NCBI GenBank assembly: GCA_038503035.1
Contig: JAVSML010000964.1
Coordinates: 1 to 64,000, forward strand
From: Crocodylus rhombifer
Lineage: Eukaryota > Chordata > Crocodylia > Crocodylidae
Reading direction: 5' to 3'
Length of the DNA: 64,000 nt
Shown here piece by piece: positions 33,501-43,880 of this stretch (its first letter is position 1; every line of letters begins with the position of its first letter). Below the pieces are notes generated by a model. The model saw only the letters and a list, made by a program, of their open reading frames with translations. It made no database searches and was not told the origin of the DNA. The position numbers and the translations under genes are program-made.

Positions 33501-34010
33501 TATAAAGGCTTGATCTACACGTAAGTATTTTATCTATGTAGCTGTGTGTTGGTTAGGAGCATGAAAAAATCGTATTCCAAACATAGACATGACAGCAAAA
33601 GCCCTAATGAAGACACAGTTATACCAAAACCCCCCCAAAAAAACCCCAAAGAAAGTTATTTTGATGGATGGGTTATTCCATTCAGGTTTAATGGAATGTG
33701 GTTTAAATGAGGGCTGTCCAATTTCTGAGCAGCTGAGGCTGCATGCTGGGAGGCCACATGCTGCATGGTCCATGGCTCACAGTTATGAGGTGTGGGGCCA
33801 GGGGTGGGGGCAGGAAGTGGAAACTGGGGGAGGGAGGTGGAGTCCGGAAATCCCTGCAAAAGTAGAAGTAGTCTGCATGGTGGGGCAGGGGGCAAGGGAG
33901 GGAACAGTAGCCAGGCAGGAGTCCATGGGACCTGAAGCCCGCAGGTTGGACAGTCCTGGTTTAAACTATACCAGTTAAAGAGCCCTTTGCCAGTATAAGC
34001 CGTGCTTCTA
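33501..34010. mobile_element. MITE with GCTTGATCTACACG end, split by a hAT MITE
   Basis: The left part begins near AGGCTTGATCTACACGTAAG (33508) and the right part ends near 34010 in GTGCTTCTACTTTGGGTG. It is interrupted at 33709-33958 by a separate element. The ends are diverged and the class is uncertain. Confidence 0.4.
33709..33958. mobile_element. hAT MITE nested in another MITE, 8-bp TSD
   Basis: The left end is GAGGGCTGTCCAATTT and the reverse complement of the right end is CAGGACTGTCCAACCT. The flanking octamers GTTTAAAT (33701-33708) and GTTTAAAC (33959-33966) differ only at the last base. It is 250 bp with no transposase. A 129-residue open frame across it (33589-33978) runs through both elements and is not a gene. 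Confidence 0.8.
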
Positions 34011-35361
34011 CTTTGGGTGTTTCCTATGTTTCCCTGTTTCTATTGTTATAGGCATAGTAATAAACCCTTTTAAGTGGAGACAAGCTCAGAGAATGAGCTG
34101 TCTTTGTTCACATGGCAGAGAAAAGGGCTACTGTCTGCAAAAAGACTGAGGAAGCTTGTCCTGTATGTTATATGGGAAATGGAGAATTTCAGTCTCAGAC
34201 CTTTCAGTCTGCCTCCTTTTCATTAGCGACCAAATCTTCAAGTAACTAAAGGAAGTACATGGCTTTTCGTATTGTGAAGAAAACACTGAGGACCCACCCT
34301 GTCAGGAGGAGATGTGGGATTGTTTCCAAAGTGTTCCTCCTTGGGCTACTGGTAGCACCTCTTCACGTACAGAACCTTGTTCAGCACAAGACTTAAATTC
34401 ATTCTGAACTTTAAGCTCATGTTCCCTTGAACTGAAGATATAGACTGGGTTTGGAGCCAAATGTTGTGTGTGCTATCCTTGATGCTACATTTGAATAATG
34501 GCCCAACAATGATGACTGTAGGGAACCATGGCTTTTTAAAGGAGAGGACCAAGGAAGCCAGCAATGTAATTTCCACTTTATAGGTTTTAGGGCACTTTAT
34601 TTGCTTGCTGTACTGGAAAGTCAGCCAAGTCCCTCTGAGCCCTGAATAATCAATTTTCTCTCCTTCAACTGCCAAACGGATTGTCTTAGAGGGTATGTGT
34701 TCTTCAGATCACAGACTTACAATTACAGTTGGATTTGTAACAGTCATATTCTTACTCCTACATGCTGTTACTGGTTACTGCTTCTGCTGTTGGTCATAGA
34801 TGCGCAAAGCATACCATGCTGAAACTAATTTTCTCAATACTGTTCATGGACTTAACAGAACACGGTCATCTGAATAGGTTAGTCATGAAATCAATACTTT
34901 AAAGAAACAAATATTCTTTCTGTATGACAAATGCACTCCCATTTGCAACTTAAAATGTTTTGGGTAGGATCTCTGTCTCCCTGGCCTGGTAGGCTTGGAC
35001 TCAGTCTCTTGTTTCCTGCAAAAGCTACCATCATCATTTATACAGGGGGCAGGCTATGAGTGGGAAAATTCTTGTCTGAAGTGTGGGGAGTGGGACCTGC
35101 CTTCTGGATAGAACTGAAAGGTCTGAAGGAGGGTGCTGGGATTTATGGAATTGCTACAGGCACAATGCAGGGCTGTTCAGAGATACTAAAGCTAACTCAG
35201 TTAATTGGAAGCAGTATAGTTGTAGGTTAATGCACCCTATTTCTCAGCAGGCCTTATAAGTTTGGGTAGTGCCCAGGGCTAACACAATTATATAGCTTTT
35301 GGTACTTGAGGTAGCTCAGGTATCTCTGCATGGCACTGCATGGTGTTGCGTAAATATACTC
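34011..35361. other. AT-rich stretch without recognised gene
   Basis: A 109-residue minus-strand open frame (34346-34675) is the longest here. It shows no known domain, and I cannot support it as coding. Confidence 0.35.
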
Positions 35362-35364
35362 ACT

Positions 35365-35736
35365 GGGCATGTCTACATGTGCATGTATGCTGGCTTAAAT
35401 TTACTGTCCAGTAAAAAGGAATAGGCTGGTGACTATGTGTACAGGCATTAAAGCACATTAACACTGTGTGTGGACTGACTTGAGACTAAAGTTAATCACA
35501 AGTCAGTCCACACACAGAGTGTTACTGTGCAATAAGGCTTCTACATGTGCATTACTGCTCAGTAACTAATCGGGTGTAAATTTGATATCTGCATGATGCA
35601 GGTATCAAATTTATGCTCAGATCAGCATAAGTCACCATATTTACTGCACAGTATGGACATGCACATGTAGATGCTTACCCATACTGTGCAGTAATTTCAG
35701 TTAATGCGCAGTAAATGTGCACATGTGGACATACGC
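35365..35736. mobile_element. Foldback MITE with two internal palindromes
   Basis: The left end is GGGCATGTCTACATGTGC and the right end in reverse complement is GCGTATGTCCACATGTGC. The triplet ACT flanks both sides (35362-35364 and 35737-35739). Internally, AACACTGTGTGTGGACTG near 35459 pairs with its complement near 35519, and ATTTGATATCTGCATG pairs with CATGCAGGTATCAAAT-type sequence near 35580-35615. Confidence 0.8.
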
Positions 35737-35739
35737 ACT

Positions 35740-36402
35740 GAGCAATCCTCTCATAGGTTTAATCTTACCTGTCTAGAGCAAACTAAAACCAGGAGGACAT
35801 GCATATGGCTTATAGCTTCTTTCTGCCCTCCCCGATCAGACTTTGCCTCCTGTACTGCCTCCCAGAAGGCTCAGTACAACTAATGTAGTGATAGAATACG
35901 AGAGGGTAGGAATGTAGCACATGGCTTATGCATCTGGTGGTCTTTGTAGAGTTGGATGGTCACAAGGTGCTGACTCACCTTTTGTTTCCACCTGCTAGAT
36001 TACATTAAGTAGCAGCTACAAATGCACAGAACTCTTTCATAATGTCATGTTTGTCAGGTAAGGTGATGCTGGAATTGCCCCAAGGATGTGATTGTGAGTT
36101 AAAAGGAGGTGATCATTGAGACAGGGATGGGGACTAGAGGAAATCCAGGAAAAATCTCTGTCTGAAGATGCAACCCATCCACTGCACATCCTCTGGTGTG
36201 ATACTGATGTATGGATCTTATATACTTTTTAATATATATTCATGTTTATGTAAATTACCCTGGTTTCCATATCTAATCTAATTTCAGCATTCTGTGGAAT
36301 TATAACTGTGAACATAATTAAATGGAAGAGAATCTGGAATAATAAAAGGAGGATTATATTCTGTAGTAGGTATGTGATTACCCATCCCTTCTTTTTCTTT
36401 AG
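35740..36402. other. AT-rich stretch upstream of the candidate exon
   Basis: No gene or named repeat is recognised. Confidence 0.4.
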
Positions 36403-36549
36403 AAACAAATGCTTCAGCTCTTTTTACAACACCTCCAAATACTCCCACAAGAGAACACTGAAGCCATTTTCAGGCCATCAAGTGCCAAAAAAGCAAAGAC
36501 AATCTGGAAAGAACAGGTGTACTGGCTGCTGCTGCTGCTGCTTCAGGAG
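36403..36549 (+). other. Candidate internal exon (147 nt, phase 0), unidentified
   Basis: A pyrimidine-rich tract ending TTCTTTTTCTTTAG (36389-36402) looks like a good splice acceptor, and CAGGAG followed by GTAAAC (from 36550) looks like a donor. Between them are exactly 49 codons with no stop in the frame starting at 36403: it begins KQMLQLFLQHLQILPQE, has IFRPSSAKKAKTIWKEQ and ends in a leucine run encoded by a short CTG repeat before QE. A second frame is also open, so openness alone is weak evidence. I do not recognise the peptide. It could be a chance acceptor-donor pair. Confidence 0.25.
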
Positions 36550-37287
36550 GTAAACACCTAATTTGCTGCTACTGGAAAGGAAGTAAATAATCTGCAAACA
36601 AAACTATACACTTCCCTGCTGAAACAGATCCAATGGTATTGACCTAGATAAATGCTAACAATAAACCTTTTTAAAATGTGTATTTCCTTCCAAGGAACTG
36701 AAAGTTATTTAACATCTGAAAAACTGGTTTATAGAAACTTTTATATGTGGTTTGTCTTTTGTCTGTTGTTTTGTCTTGCTCATCAAGAGATCCATACTGT
36801 TTCCAACCCAGAGTGGCCATTTGTCCTGTTTTATATTAGACCATCCTGTTTTAAACCCTTTGTCCCCTGTCCATTTTTGAAGGAAGAATGGACTGTATAC
36901 AGTCCTGTTTTTCAGTTAATTGGTGGAAATACATGTCAATCATTAGTCCTTGAGATTCTATTGGCTGTACCTAGAGGCTGGGTGATGCACAGCCAGGAGG
37001 AACAGGTTTTCAAACCAGCCAGGTAGGGAGGGAGGGAGGAAGGGAGGAGGCCTTTTTGTGGTGCCCCTGCCCTTTGCTGCTGGTTGGTCAAGGGGCCTGA
37101 TGACTCCACCTCTTGCTGCTGATTAGCCAAGGAAGAAGTGGCCTCTTGCTGCTGATTGGCCAAGGGGTCAGTGGTCCTGCCAAGGGAATGTTTTGTATTC
37201 TTGGGATGTGCCTGTGCCCCCCCCCACACACATGGTATGTACATACATATCTACACACACATGTATGCATGTATGGATATATATATA
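36550..37287. other. Unassigned stretch; AT-rich then TG/CA-rich
   Basis: 37076-37170 has a phrase, TTGCTGCTGATTGGCCAAGG, repeated three times with variation (near 37075, 37110 and 37147). A TATATATATA run is at 37277-37289, immediately before the CR1 tail. Confidence 0.45.
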
Positions 37288-38675
37288 TAGTTTCATAGTT
37301 TCATAGTTTCTAGGGTCGGAAGGGTCCTGAGCAGATCATCTAGTCCGACCCCCTGCCATGGCAGGAAAGAATACTGGGGTCAAACGACCCCAGCAAGGTG
37401 TACATCTAGCCTCCTCTTAAAGACCCCCAGGGTAGGGGCCAGCACCACTTCTCTTGGAAGTTGGTTCCAGATCTTAGCCGCCCTGACCATGAAGTAGCAC
37501 CTCCTGATATCTAACCTAAACCTACCCTCTGCCAGCTTGTGACCGTTATTCCTGGTCACTCCTGGCGGTGCTCGGGGGAACAGTGACTCCCCCAATGCCT
37601 CCTGATCCCCCCTGACTAGTTTATAACAGGCCACAAGATCCCCCCTCAGCCTTCTCTTGTGGAGGCTGAACAGGTTCAGGTCCCGTAGCCTCTCCTCATA
37701 GGGCCTGCCCTGTTGTCCCCTGATCATACGAGTGGCCTTCCTCTGGACCAGTGCCGCACAGAGGGGGAGGATCACCTCTTTGGACCTGCTCGAGATGCAT
37801 CTGTGCGGTTCGCCTTCCTAACTGCCTCCCCACACTGCCGGCCCATGTTCATCTTGGAGTCAATGATGACCCCAAGATCCTTTTCTGCCTCCATGTTGAC
37901 AAGAGGGGAGTTCCCCAACCTGTAGGTATGGTGCCGGTTGTTCCTCCCGAGGTGCATCACCTTGCACTTGTCTGTGTTGAAACCCATCCTATTCTCGTCC
38001 GCCCACCCTTGTAATCTGTCTAGGTCTGATTGTAGCCTGTTGCATCCTTCCAGTGTGCCCACATCCCCCCACATCTTAGTGTCATCAGCAAATTTGAACA
38101 GGGTGCTTTTTACCCCCTTGTCCAAATCACTGATGAAGATGTTGAACAGCGCAGGCCTGAGGACCGAGCCCTGAGGAGCCCCACTGCCCACGTCCTTCCA
38201 GTTTGAGAAGGACCCATCCACTACCACCCTCTGGGTGCGGCCCTCCAGCCAGTTGGCGACCCATTTGACTGTGTGGGTGTTTACACCACAGCCCCCCTTT
38301 TTCTTAATGAGAATGGGGTGAGAGACAGTGTCAAAAGCCTTCCAGAAGTCCAGGAAGACTGTATCCACTGCTACCCCTGTATCTAATGATCTGGTGATCT
38401 GACTGTAAAAGGCCACCAGGTTGGTCTGACAGGACCTGCCACTGATGAACCCATGTTGGTTGCCCCTAAGCATGCAGTCTCCTGCTGGCCCCTCCTGGGT
38501 GTGTGCCAGCATAATTTTCTCGAACAGCTTGCCTAGGATTGAGGTAAGACTAACCGGCCTATAGTTTCCCGGGTCCTCCTTCCTGCCTTTTTTGAAGATG
38601 GGGACCCTCTTCCAGTCCTCCAGTCCTTCGGTACCTCACCAGAGCACCACGAGTGCTCATAAAGCTCTCGTGTCT
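37288..38675 (-). mobile_element. Young-looking CR1 LINE, 3' 1.4 kb
   Basis: The left edge is a TTTCATAG tail (three units), followed by the 3' UTR phrase GGGTCGGAAGGGTCCTGAGC. The ORF2 carboxyl end and RT domain follow in minus orientation. It is 5'-truncated near 38675, where a hAT fragment begins. Long open stretches survive, so this copy is less decayed than those at 1-3 kb or 21.3 kb. Confidence 0.9.
37380..38512 (-). pseudogene. CR1 ORF2 reverse transcriptase, carboxyl half
   Basis: The minus-strand frame 38512-37772 holds most of the RT palm: QHGFISGRSCQTNL, TVFLDFWKAFDTVSH (first catalytic Asp), GSGAPQGSVLRP and FKFADDTKMW at about 38095-38065, where FADD is the catalytic pair. It then runs into the thumb (KCKVMHLGRNN, EKDLGVIIDSKMN). 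After AVRKANRT the frame shifts, and 37775-37380 continues with MILPLCAALV and RKATRMIRGQQGRPYEERL to the end HLAGVV. Between them the RPQLEYC...MERVQR stretch present in the 52-kb copy is missing, so about 25 codons were deleted. It cannot make a full protein because the endonuclease is absent. Confidence 0.85.
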
Positions 38676-39011
38676 CAGCCTGATGGAGGCCCCCAGGGCC
38701 CGTGCTCCCTGGGGCAACCTGGGCTCCGGGCGGAGGCTGCTGTTGCTGCAGTGGCAGAAGTCCCCCCTCCCCCCATGTTCCCCTAGACTGCAGAGACTTT
38801 CAGACCTGGCCGGCCCAGGCCTGACACCATGTTCATCTGGGTCTCTGGGCTGGCACAGCTCAGCACAGCTGCAGCAGAGAAGTGGAATATTGGCTCCAGG
38901 GTTGTGGGGGGCAGGGGGCAGGGCAGGGAGGGGGGGATATGGTTGATCCTGGGGTGCCCTTTACTTGCAAAAAGTGATCTTCACCATAAAAAAAGTTTGG
39001 AGACCACTGCT
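38676..39011. mobile_element. hAT MITE fragment (right end)
   Basis: The right end in reverse complement begins CAGTGGTCTCCAAACTTTTT, a typical hAT terminus. The left terminus is missing where the segment meets the CR1. The interior is GC-rich. Confidence 0.65.
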
Positions 39012-39236
39012 CTAAACAGACACTTTGAGATATGTGAATGTGTTGAATCTGCATGTGAGAATCTAAAGTTACTTTCTGTTGAATCTGCCTAATGACAATT
39101 AACATAAACTTTTACTTAATATTTACAGTATATTCTGTACTTGCTACTCGGGCAGCACTTTCTCATGCCTGTGGCTGGAATAATTTATTTATGAATGCTG
39201 TGGGACAAATATAACATCCACTTGGGTACTTTTTGC
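39012..39236. other. AT-rich stretch before the assembly gap
   Basis: Nothing is recognised. Confidence 0.4.
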
Positions 39237-39246
39237 NNNNNNNNNN
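39237..39246. other. Assembly gap (10 N)
   Basis: Ten undetermined bases. The real length of the missing sequence is unknown. Confidence 1.
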
Positions 39247-40030
39247 GATACCAGTTACATCATATACATTACATGGTGACAGCTGGGCCCCCAGTGAATC
39301 TAACATTAGTTTTTAAGACACTATTTCTGATTTTTAGTAATTTTACAGAATATTTATCCGTTTTAATCTGTGTTTTTCTAACAGTTCAGGGATCACTAGC
39401 CTGGTCACCTTTAAACAAAATTCCATCCAGAACTGAGCGCTGCCCCTTAAATTGATAATAAGGGCTGGGAATATATTGGCCTAGCCAACCAGTTAGACAA
39501 ACCTTATCTACTTTCTACAGGGTTCCATCCTCAGCAGTATATCTGGCAATCACTGTTTATATCTCATAGTTCATTTTTTCATCTAAGATTGGACACGTTT
39601 TTCTGTAATCAGATTCTCAGATACTTGCTTCAGCTCTTGGCTTTACTCTATTGTACATTTTTCAGATGCTCTCAAAAATGCTTTGCAAATTTTGTATTTC
39701 AGTTTGAAAATCATACATCTGCAGCTTAAAAATAATTTCTGTACTGAGGGAAGCAGTTGAGGGAACATCAAAAAGTGGTCTGTAGTTAGTTTCAACTAAC
39801 AGTGGCCTCCAAAAAGTGCACCTGTAACTTTTTATGCCCATGCACAAAAGCCAAAGATGGCTTCTCTATTTGAGTGGATTGTTTATTAGCAGCTGTGATG
39901 CATAACCCACTCGTCTCCAGTTTTTGACATACTGTTGTAAGATGGTTGTATAAATGCCACTCCTGAAGGTATTAGGGACAACGTAGTTTTGCATCTGCTG
40001 ATGTAGTATCTCAAGACTGGGGCCTCTTTA
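39247..40030. other. AT-rich stretch after the assembly gap
   Basis: No gene or named repeat is recognised. Confidence 0.4.
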
Positions 40031-40369
40031 AGTGTTTGTTTCACTAGTGTTTGTTTCCAGGTCTGCCAGGGAGCACACTGGGTGCCCCCCCTGTGCCTTC
40101 CTAGCTCAGTGACTGGTGCCTTCTGGGTCTGGGGAGACACCTGGGGTCCCCCCATGGCTGATCATTGAGCTGCATGGGGTGTGGGGGGGGGATCCCCCTC
40201 ACTCTCAGCAGCAGACCTGGATGTGGACTGGAAGTACTTCCGGTCCACTTCCAGGTTCACTGCCAAGCATGTAGGGGGGCCCCCTGTGCTCCTGTGGGAC
40301 TCCCCATCTCCCCCAGCATCTCAACATTCATGAGCTGCACCTGGCATCTCAAAGTATGTAGAAAAAACA
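40031..40369. repeat. GC-rich unassigned segment before the AATC palindrome repeat
   Basis: It has several G and C runs (for example nine G near 40183) and a palindromic GGAAGTACTTCC at 40230-40241. It may be the body of the element whose end is at 40370-40555. Confidence 0.35.
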
Positions 40370-40555
40370 TTTAAAGCTGTGTCTGTAGCTGAATTGCTGA
40401 TTCTCTGAATCAGCACTGGATCTTCATATTCAGATTTGGCCAAATCGAATTGGGGACAGTGATCTGAGTCAACAAATTGAATCACTGTCTCCAATTTGAG
40501 TTGACTCTGAATCGAATACAGCCTGTTTTGTACACCACTAGTGTGAAGGCATTTG
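40370..40555 (+). repeat. Dispersed repeat with GACAGTGAT palindrome, copy 1
   Basis: The phrases CTGAATCAGCAC, GATTTGGCC, GGGGACAGTGATC and AATCACTGTC occur in order. AATTGGGGACAGTGATC near 40450 pairs with its complement near 40482-40498, giving a hairpin. The same order and orientation occur at 61180-61370. The right end, TGTACACCACTAGTG, suggests a DNA transposon terminus. Confidence 0.6.
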
Positions 40556-41630
40556 GGAGATCACGTTAACCATTTCCTCGGTCAGGTTAACCCTATCTTG
40601 ATCTAAGTTAGTGCACCTCATTAAGTGACCTAAGATCAGGCTTGCCATTTTTGGGGTGATTTAAGCCCTCTGAATGTCTGCATGATTGGGTATTTAAATC
40701 AACCTAATCAGGGTTAGATCATTTTAAATGTAACTCCTGTATGCACCTCAAGTCTTCTCTGAGTTAGCTGAAAGCTATTCAAAACATAAAGGAATTCCAA
40801 ATAAGCCACTGTCATACAGGAAGCTACCTTCTGTCTGTCTCCTCCCTTTGCTGACACTCATTTCATGGAGGTACAAAGTGAAGTTCGAGTTGAAAACTTC
40901 TCCAGTTGTCCTCTATATTTTCTGGTCATTTCTTTTCTTCTGCTGGAACTTTTAGCTGCTCCATGCTTCCACTCAGGGTATTTTCTTAGTTCTTGTATTG
41001 TTTAGTAACTACTCAGGACTGGCTATGGAGTTTGTAAAGTTTGCTTTATTCACTGTGTTCTAACCTCTAGCATTGTATAACATAAACGTCTGTGGGACAA
41101 AAGCAGAAGTTATGTAACCGATGCTAGAACCTCTTAAAATACAGTTTGATAAACTGAAAGTCATGGGGAAAATTGGGAAAGTAGAAAGAGACTGGGATGT
41201 AATTAAGCAATAGCTAATTTTCAGTTCTGCTATCAGTTCTAAATCAGTCAAGATACAGATGTAATTCAGAATTCCCTTCATGTTGTAAATAACACTTTAG
41301 TCAACTGCAACTTTTGAAATTCTGCGGAAATTACAGTATTGGTGGCATGAGACCTCCAGCATATGTCATTCATCTTGAAGTTCCCTGTATCAATGCAGTG
41401 TTGTATGCAGCAAAGGCAAATGTTTAAGGAGTCTTGTCATTTTGTTCTGTAATATGATTTGGCAAGCAGCAGCAAAAACCAACTATTACTTCATTTTGTG
41501 GTTTTGCTGTTAGAACATTGACCTGTAAGTGTTAAAGAACATTTGCTTTTTAATTGTCAGTTGCTTGAAAACAGGTAATACCATTTTTGATATTCTGTGC
41601 CAATCCCCACTCCTCTCTCCTGCTCAATCT
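40556..41630. other. AT-rich stretch without recognised gene
   Basis: No gene or named repeat is recognised. Confidence 0.4.
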
Positions 41631-41634
41631 TCCC

Positions 41635-41800
41635 TAAATTGGTTATAACCATTTATTTCAACATTCGAGTCATGCAGATCTTCCCACCAATTTTCAGTAA
41701 CATCAGTGAGGCTGAATTTATATTCAGCAAGCAAGCAATTCCAATTCCTCTTTGTTTAACCATGACCCTAGCATTGGTGTAGAACCAATTAAAGACTTTT
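41635..41800 (-). pseudogene. Ancient CR1/L3 endonuclease remnant
   Basis: Minus-strand translation of 41720-41650 gives TDVTENWWEDLHDSNVEING followed by YN. This aligns with the CR1/L3 APE endonuclease segment of the form GITETWWDESHDW...IDGYK, whose Glu is catalytic. Upstream on the same strand (about 41790-41735) TNARV and, in a shifted frame, NKEELELLA match the preceding NARSI.NK.EEL region. The endonuclease of CR1 nicks the target DNA. Only about 55 residues remain, with a stop and frameshift. Confidence 0.6.
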
Positions 41801-43081
41801 TCTCTTTATTTTCCTTGATGGTATGATTAATTCTGTTCTAAGCGTCTTCATTTTGTTCTGAATGGGTGCTTGTGCTCCCCCTTTTTAACGCTTCTCTTTG
41901 CTGTTAGTTAAATGTCCTCCTGGCTAGTCTAGCCATCCTATCACCTTGGAGACTGATTCTTCTTCCCCTGAGCTGGAGGCCACACAAACAATAGAGCTCC
42001 CTCTCTCCACAGAAAATAGACCAGTTTTCCACAGAACACATCTTCCGGACATTGCACAACGTATCTAATGGTTCACTTTAAGAATCGTCTGCCTTCAGTC
42101 TTCCTTCTTTTGTTTAATAGAAAAGAACTCAGAGTAAATAATATGGACATTTTTCTTCTTTAGCAGTCCTCTTAATTACCGGAAGCTGTCTGCAATCTCT
42201 GAATGCCTCCATGAAATTGTGTCTAGTGTTGATAGATAGGCACTATTACCTGGGGATCCTTGCCTGCCTGCTTCAAGAACCTGCCAGTCTTGGAGGTACT
42301 GAGGGCACTCAACTACCTTTACCACAAGAACATCCTTTCTCTTCCTGCAGTCCACTTACTTCATTCACTACATGCTTTCCAAATTCTGCATAAAATGATA
42401 CAGGTGTCCTACAGATATCAGTCTCCTTTACAGATACTCCTTTACTTCATCCTCACAGCCAGCCCATTCTGTGTGATGAATGAGGCAGGGGTTAAAGACT
42501 CTGTCATAACACATATACACAATTAAAACTGCACAGACACCTCAATTCAATTCTAATATTTCATAAAATTTGAATGCTTGATTTTGTATCTTTATTATGT
42601 TCTTCTAACATCATTCTTTGTATGAGATGTGTATCAATTTTTTGGGGGGAAATAAACATTTTGATTATTATCCACCCTGCATTTTGCTCTAAATATTCTG
42701 GATTGTTTTATCTGTTCTAGCACCCTGTTTTGCCTTTGAATTTTTTCAGATGAGATTACTTTCTGTCTGGCTTTCACATGCTTTGTGTCCCTGAGAAGCA
42801 CAGCTCTCTGGCTGGGTTATCAAAGGAGATAAAGTTTCTCATATAGCTCCATCTTGACCTCTGGGTGGTTTGGAAGATAAAATTTGAAACAGTGGAAGTT
42901 GACTGGGAAAGACTAGAAGAATATGAGTACACATGGTAGATGTGTTTAAAAGCCTTCCTCCTTTTAAGAAGGTAAGTTGCTACATGTTGTATATAGTGTA
43001 GCTTTGGCCTGGTTTCTACACTGAACCCCTGATTCAGTGTGTTAATATAATGTAGTCTGAAGCTGAAGAACATAACATCTC
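41801..43081. other. AT-rich stretch without recognised gene
   Basis: No gene or named repeat is recognised. Two overlapping short open frames at 42211-42526 have no motif. Confidence 0.4.
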
Positions 43082-43084
43082 ACT

Positions 43085-43580
43085 GGGTGCATCTACTCGT
43101 GCACTTTACTGTGGAGCAGACTAATTAGCTCTGCAGTAAAATGTTACCATGTATATATGCGCTGGTATTAGAGCACACTACATTAATTGACTCTGTCATA
43201 AGATAGTACAGTCAATGACAATACTATCTAATGGCAGAGTAATTAACTGCAATGAAATACATGTGAAGTTGGTGACAGTGGGTGTAAAATGTGCCTGCTT
43301 AGCCAAGCAGCAGGAACCAGAACCCTGCCTGCTGCTAACCATACAGCTCTGCACATTCAACACTCTCATGCCCCGGCCAGCCCTTCCACCACCCAACACC
43401 ACCACCCAGAGCCTGGGGCTGACCCCCCAAGCCTGCTGCCAGCCTGGACCTGTTCTGCCCCACGTCAAAATGCTGCTGTCCTGGGCACATATGTAGATGC
43501 TGCACCTGGAAGCAGTGTACTCTGGCTCAAAGTGCTCCAGAGTTTATTGTGTTGCATTAATTGCATGTGTGGGTGCACCC
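43085..43580. mobile_element. Foldback MITE (central palindrome TACTATCT type)
   Basis: The left end is GGGTGCATCTACTCGTGC and the right end in reverse complement is GGGTGCACCCACACATGC. ACT flanks both sides (43082-43084 and 43581-43583). The centre has an inverted repeat of about 25 bp: TTAATTGACTCTGTCATAAG and GATAGTA pair with sequence ending near 43251. The right portion, including CTCCAGAGTTTATTG and TTGCATTAATTG, also occurs in the copy at 57243-57761, so these two form a subfamily. Confidence 0.8.
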
Positions 43581-43583
43581 ACT

Positions 43584-43880
43584 GTAGTTAATCCTGCACT
43601 ATAGGAAGGAATAGAGTCTCTTAGCAAATTGGACATGTAGGTAGAGAAGAGCACAGTTGCCACCTGATCATATAATTTTAGGAACAAGTTGGGAGGATCT
43701 AAAATCTTCAGACTTCTTTGCAATGGGGCCAGAATCCTTTGATAGATGGGAAGACATTATCTCAGCTAACTTTCTAAAGCATTTCTGTTTTGTCTTATCC
43801 GCATGGTCGTGCTAATAGTCCTGCTAATTTTAAGTCTGTTTTTCTTCAGTGTGAGTGTTCGTGTCCTGAAGGAATTGTAA
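43584..43880. other. Unassigned stretch between MITE and CR1
   Basis: Nothing is recognised. Confidence 0.35.

Noticed and set aside
33589..33978. 129-residue plus-strand open frame
   Set aside because: It crosses the boundary between a hAT MITE and its host element, so it is accidental.
34346..34675. 109-residue minus-strand open frame
   Set aside because: No recognised domain, splice signals or start context. It could be real, but nothing supports it.
36525..36546. CTG trinucleotide repeat as an expansion locus
   Set aside because: Only about five units, and no evidence of transcription.
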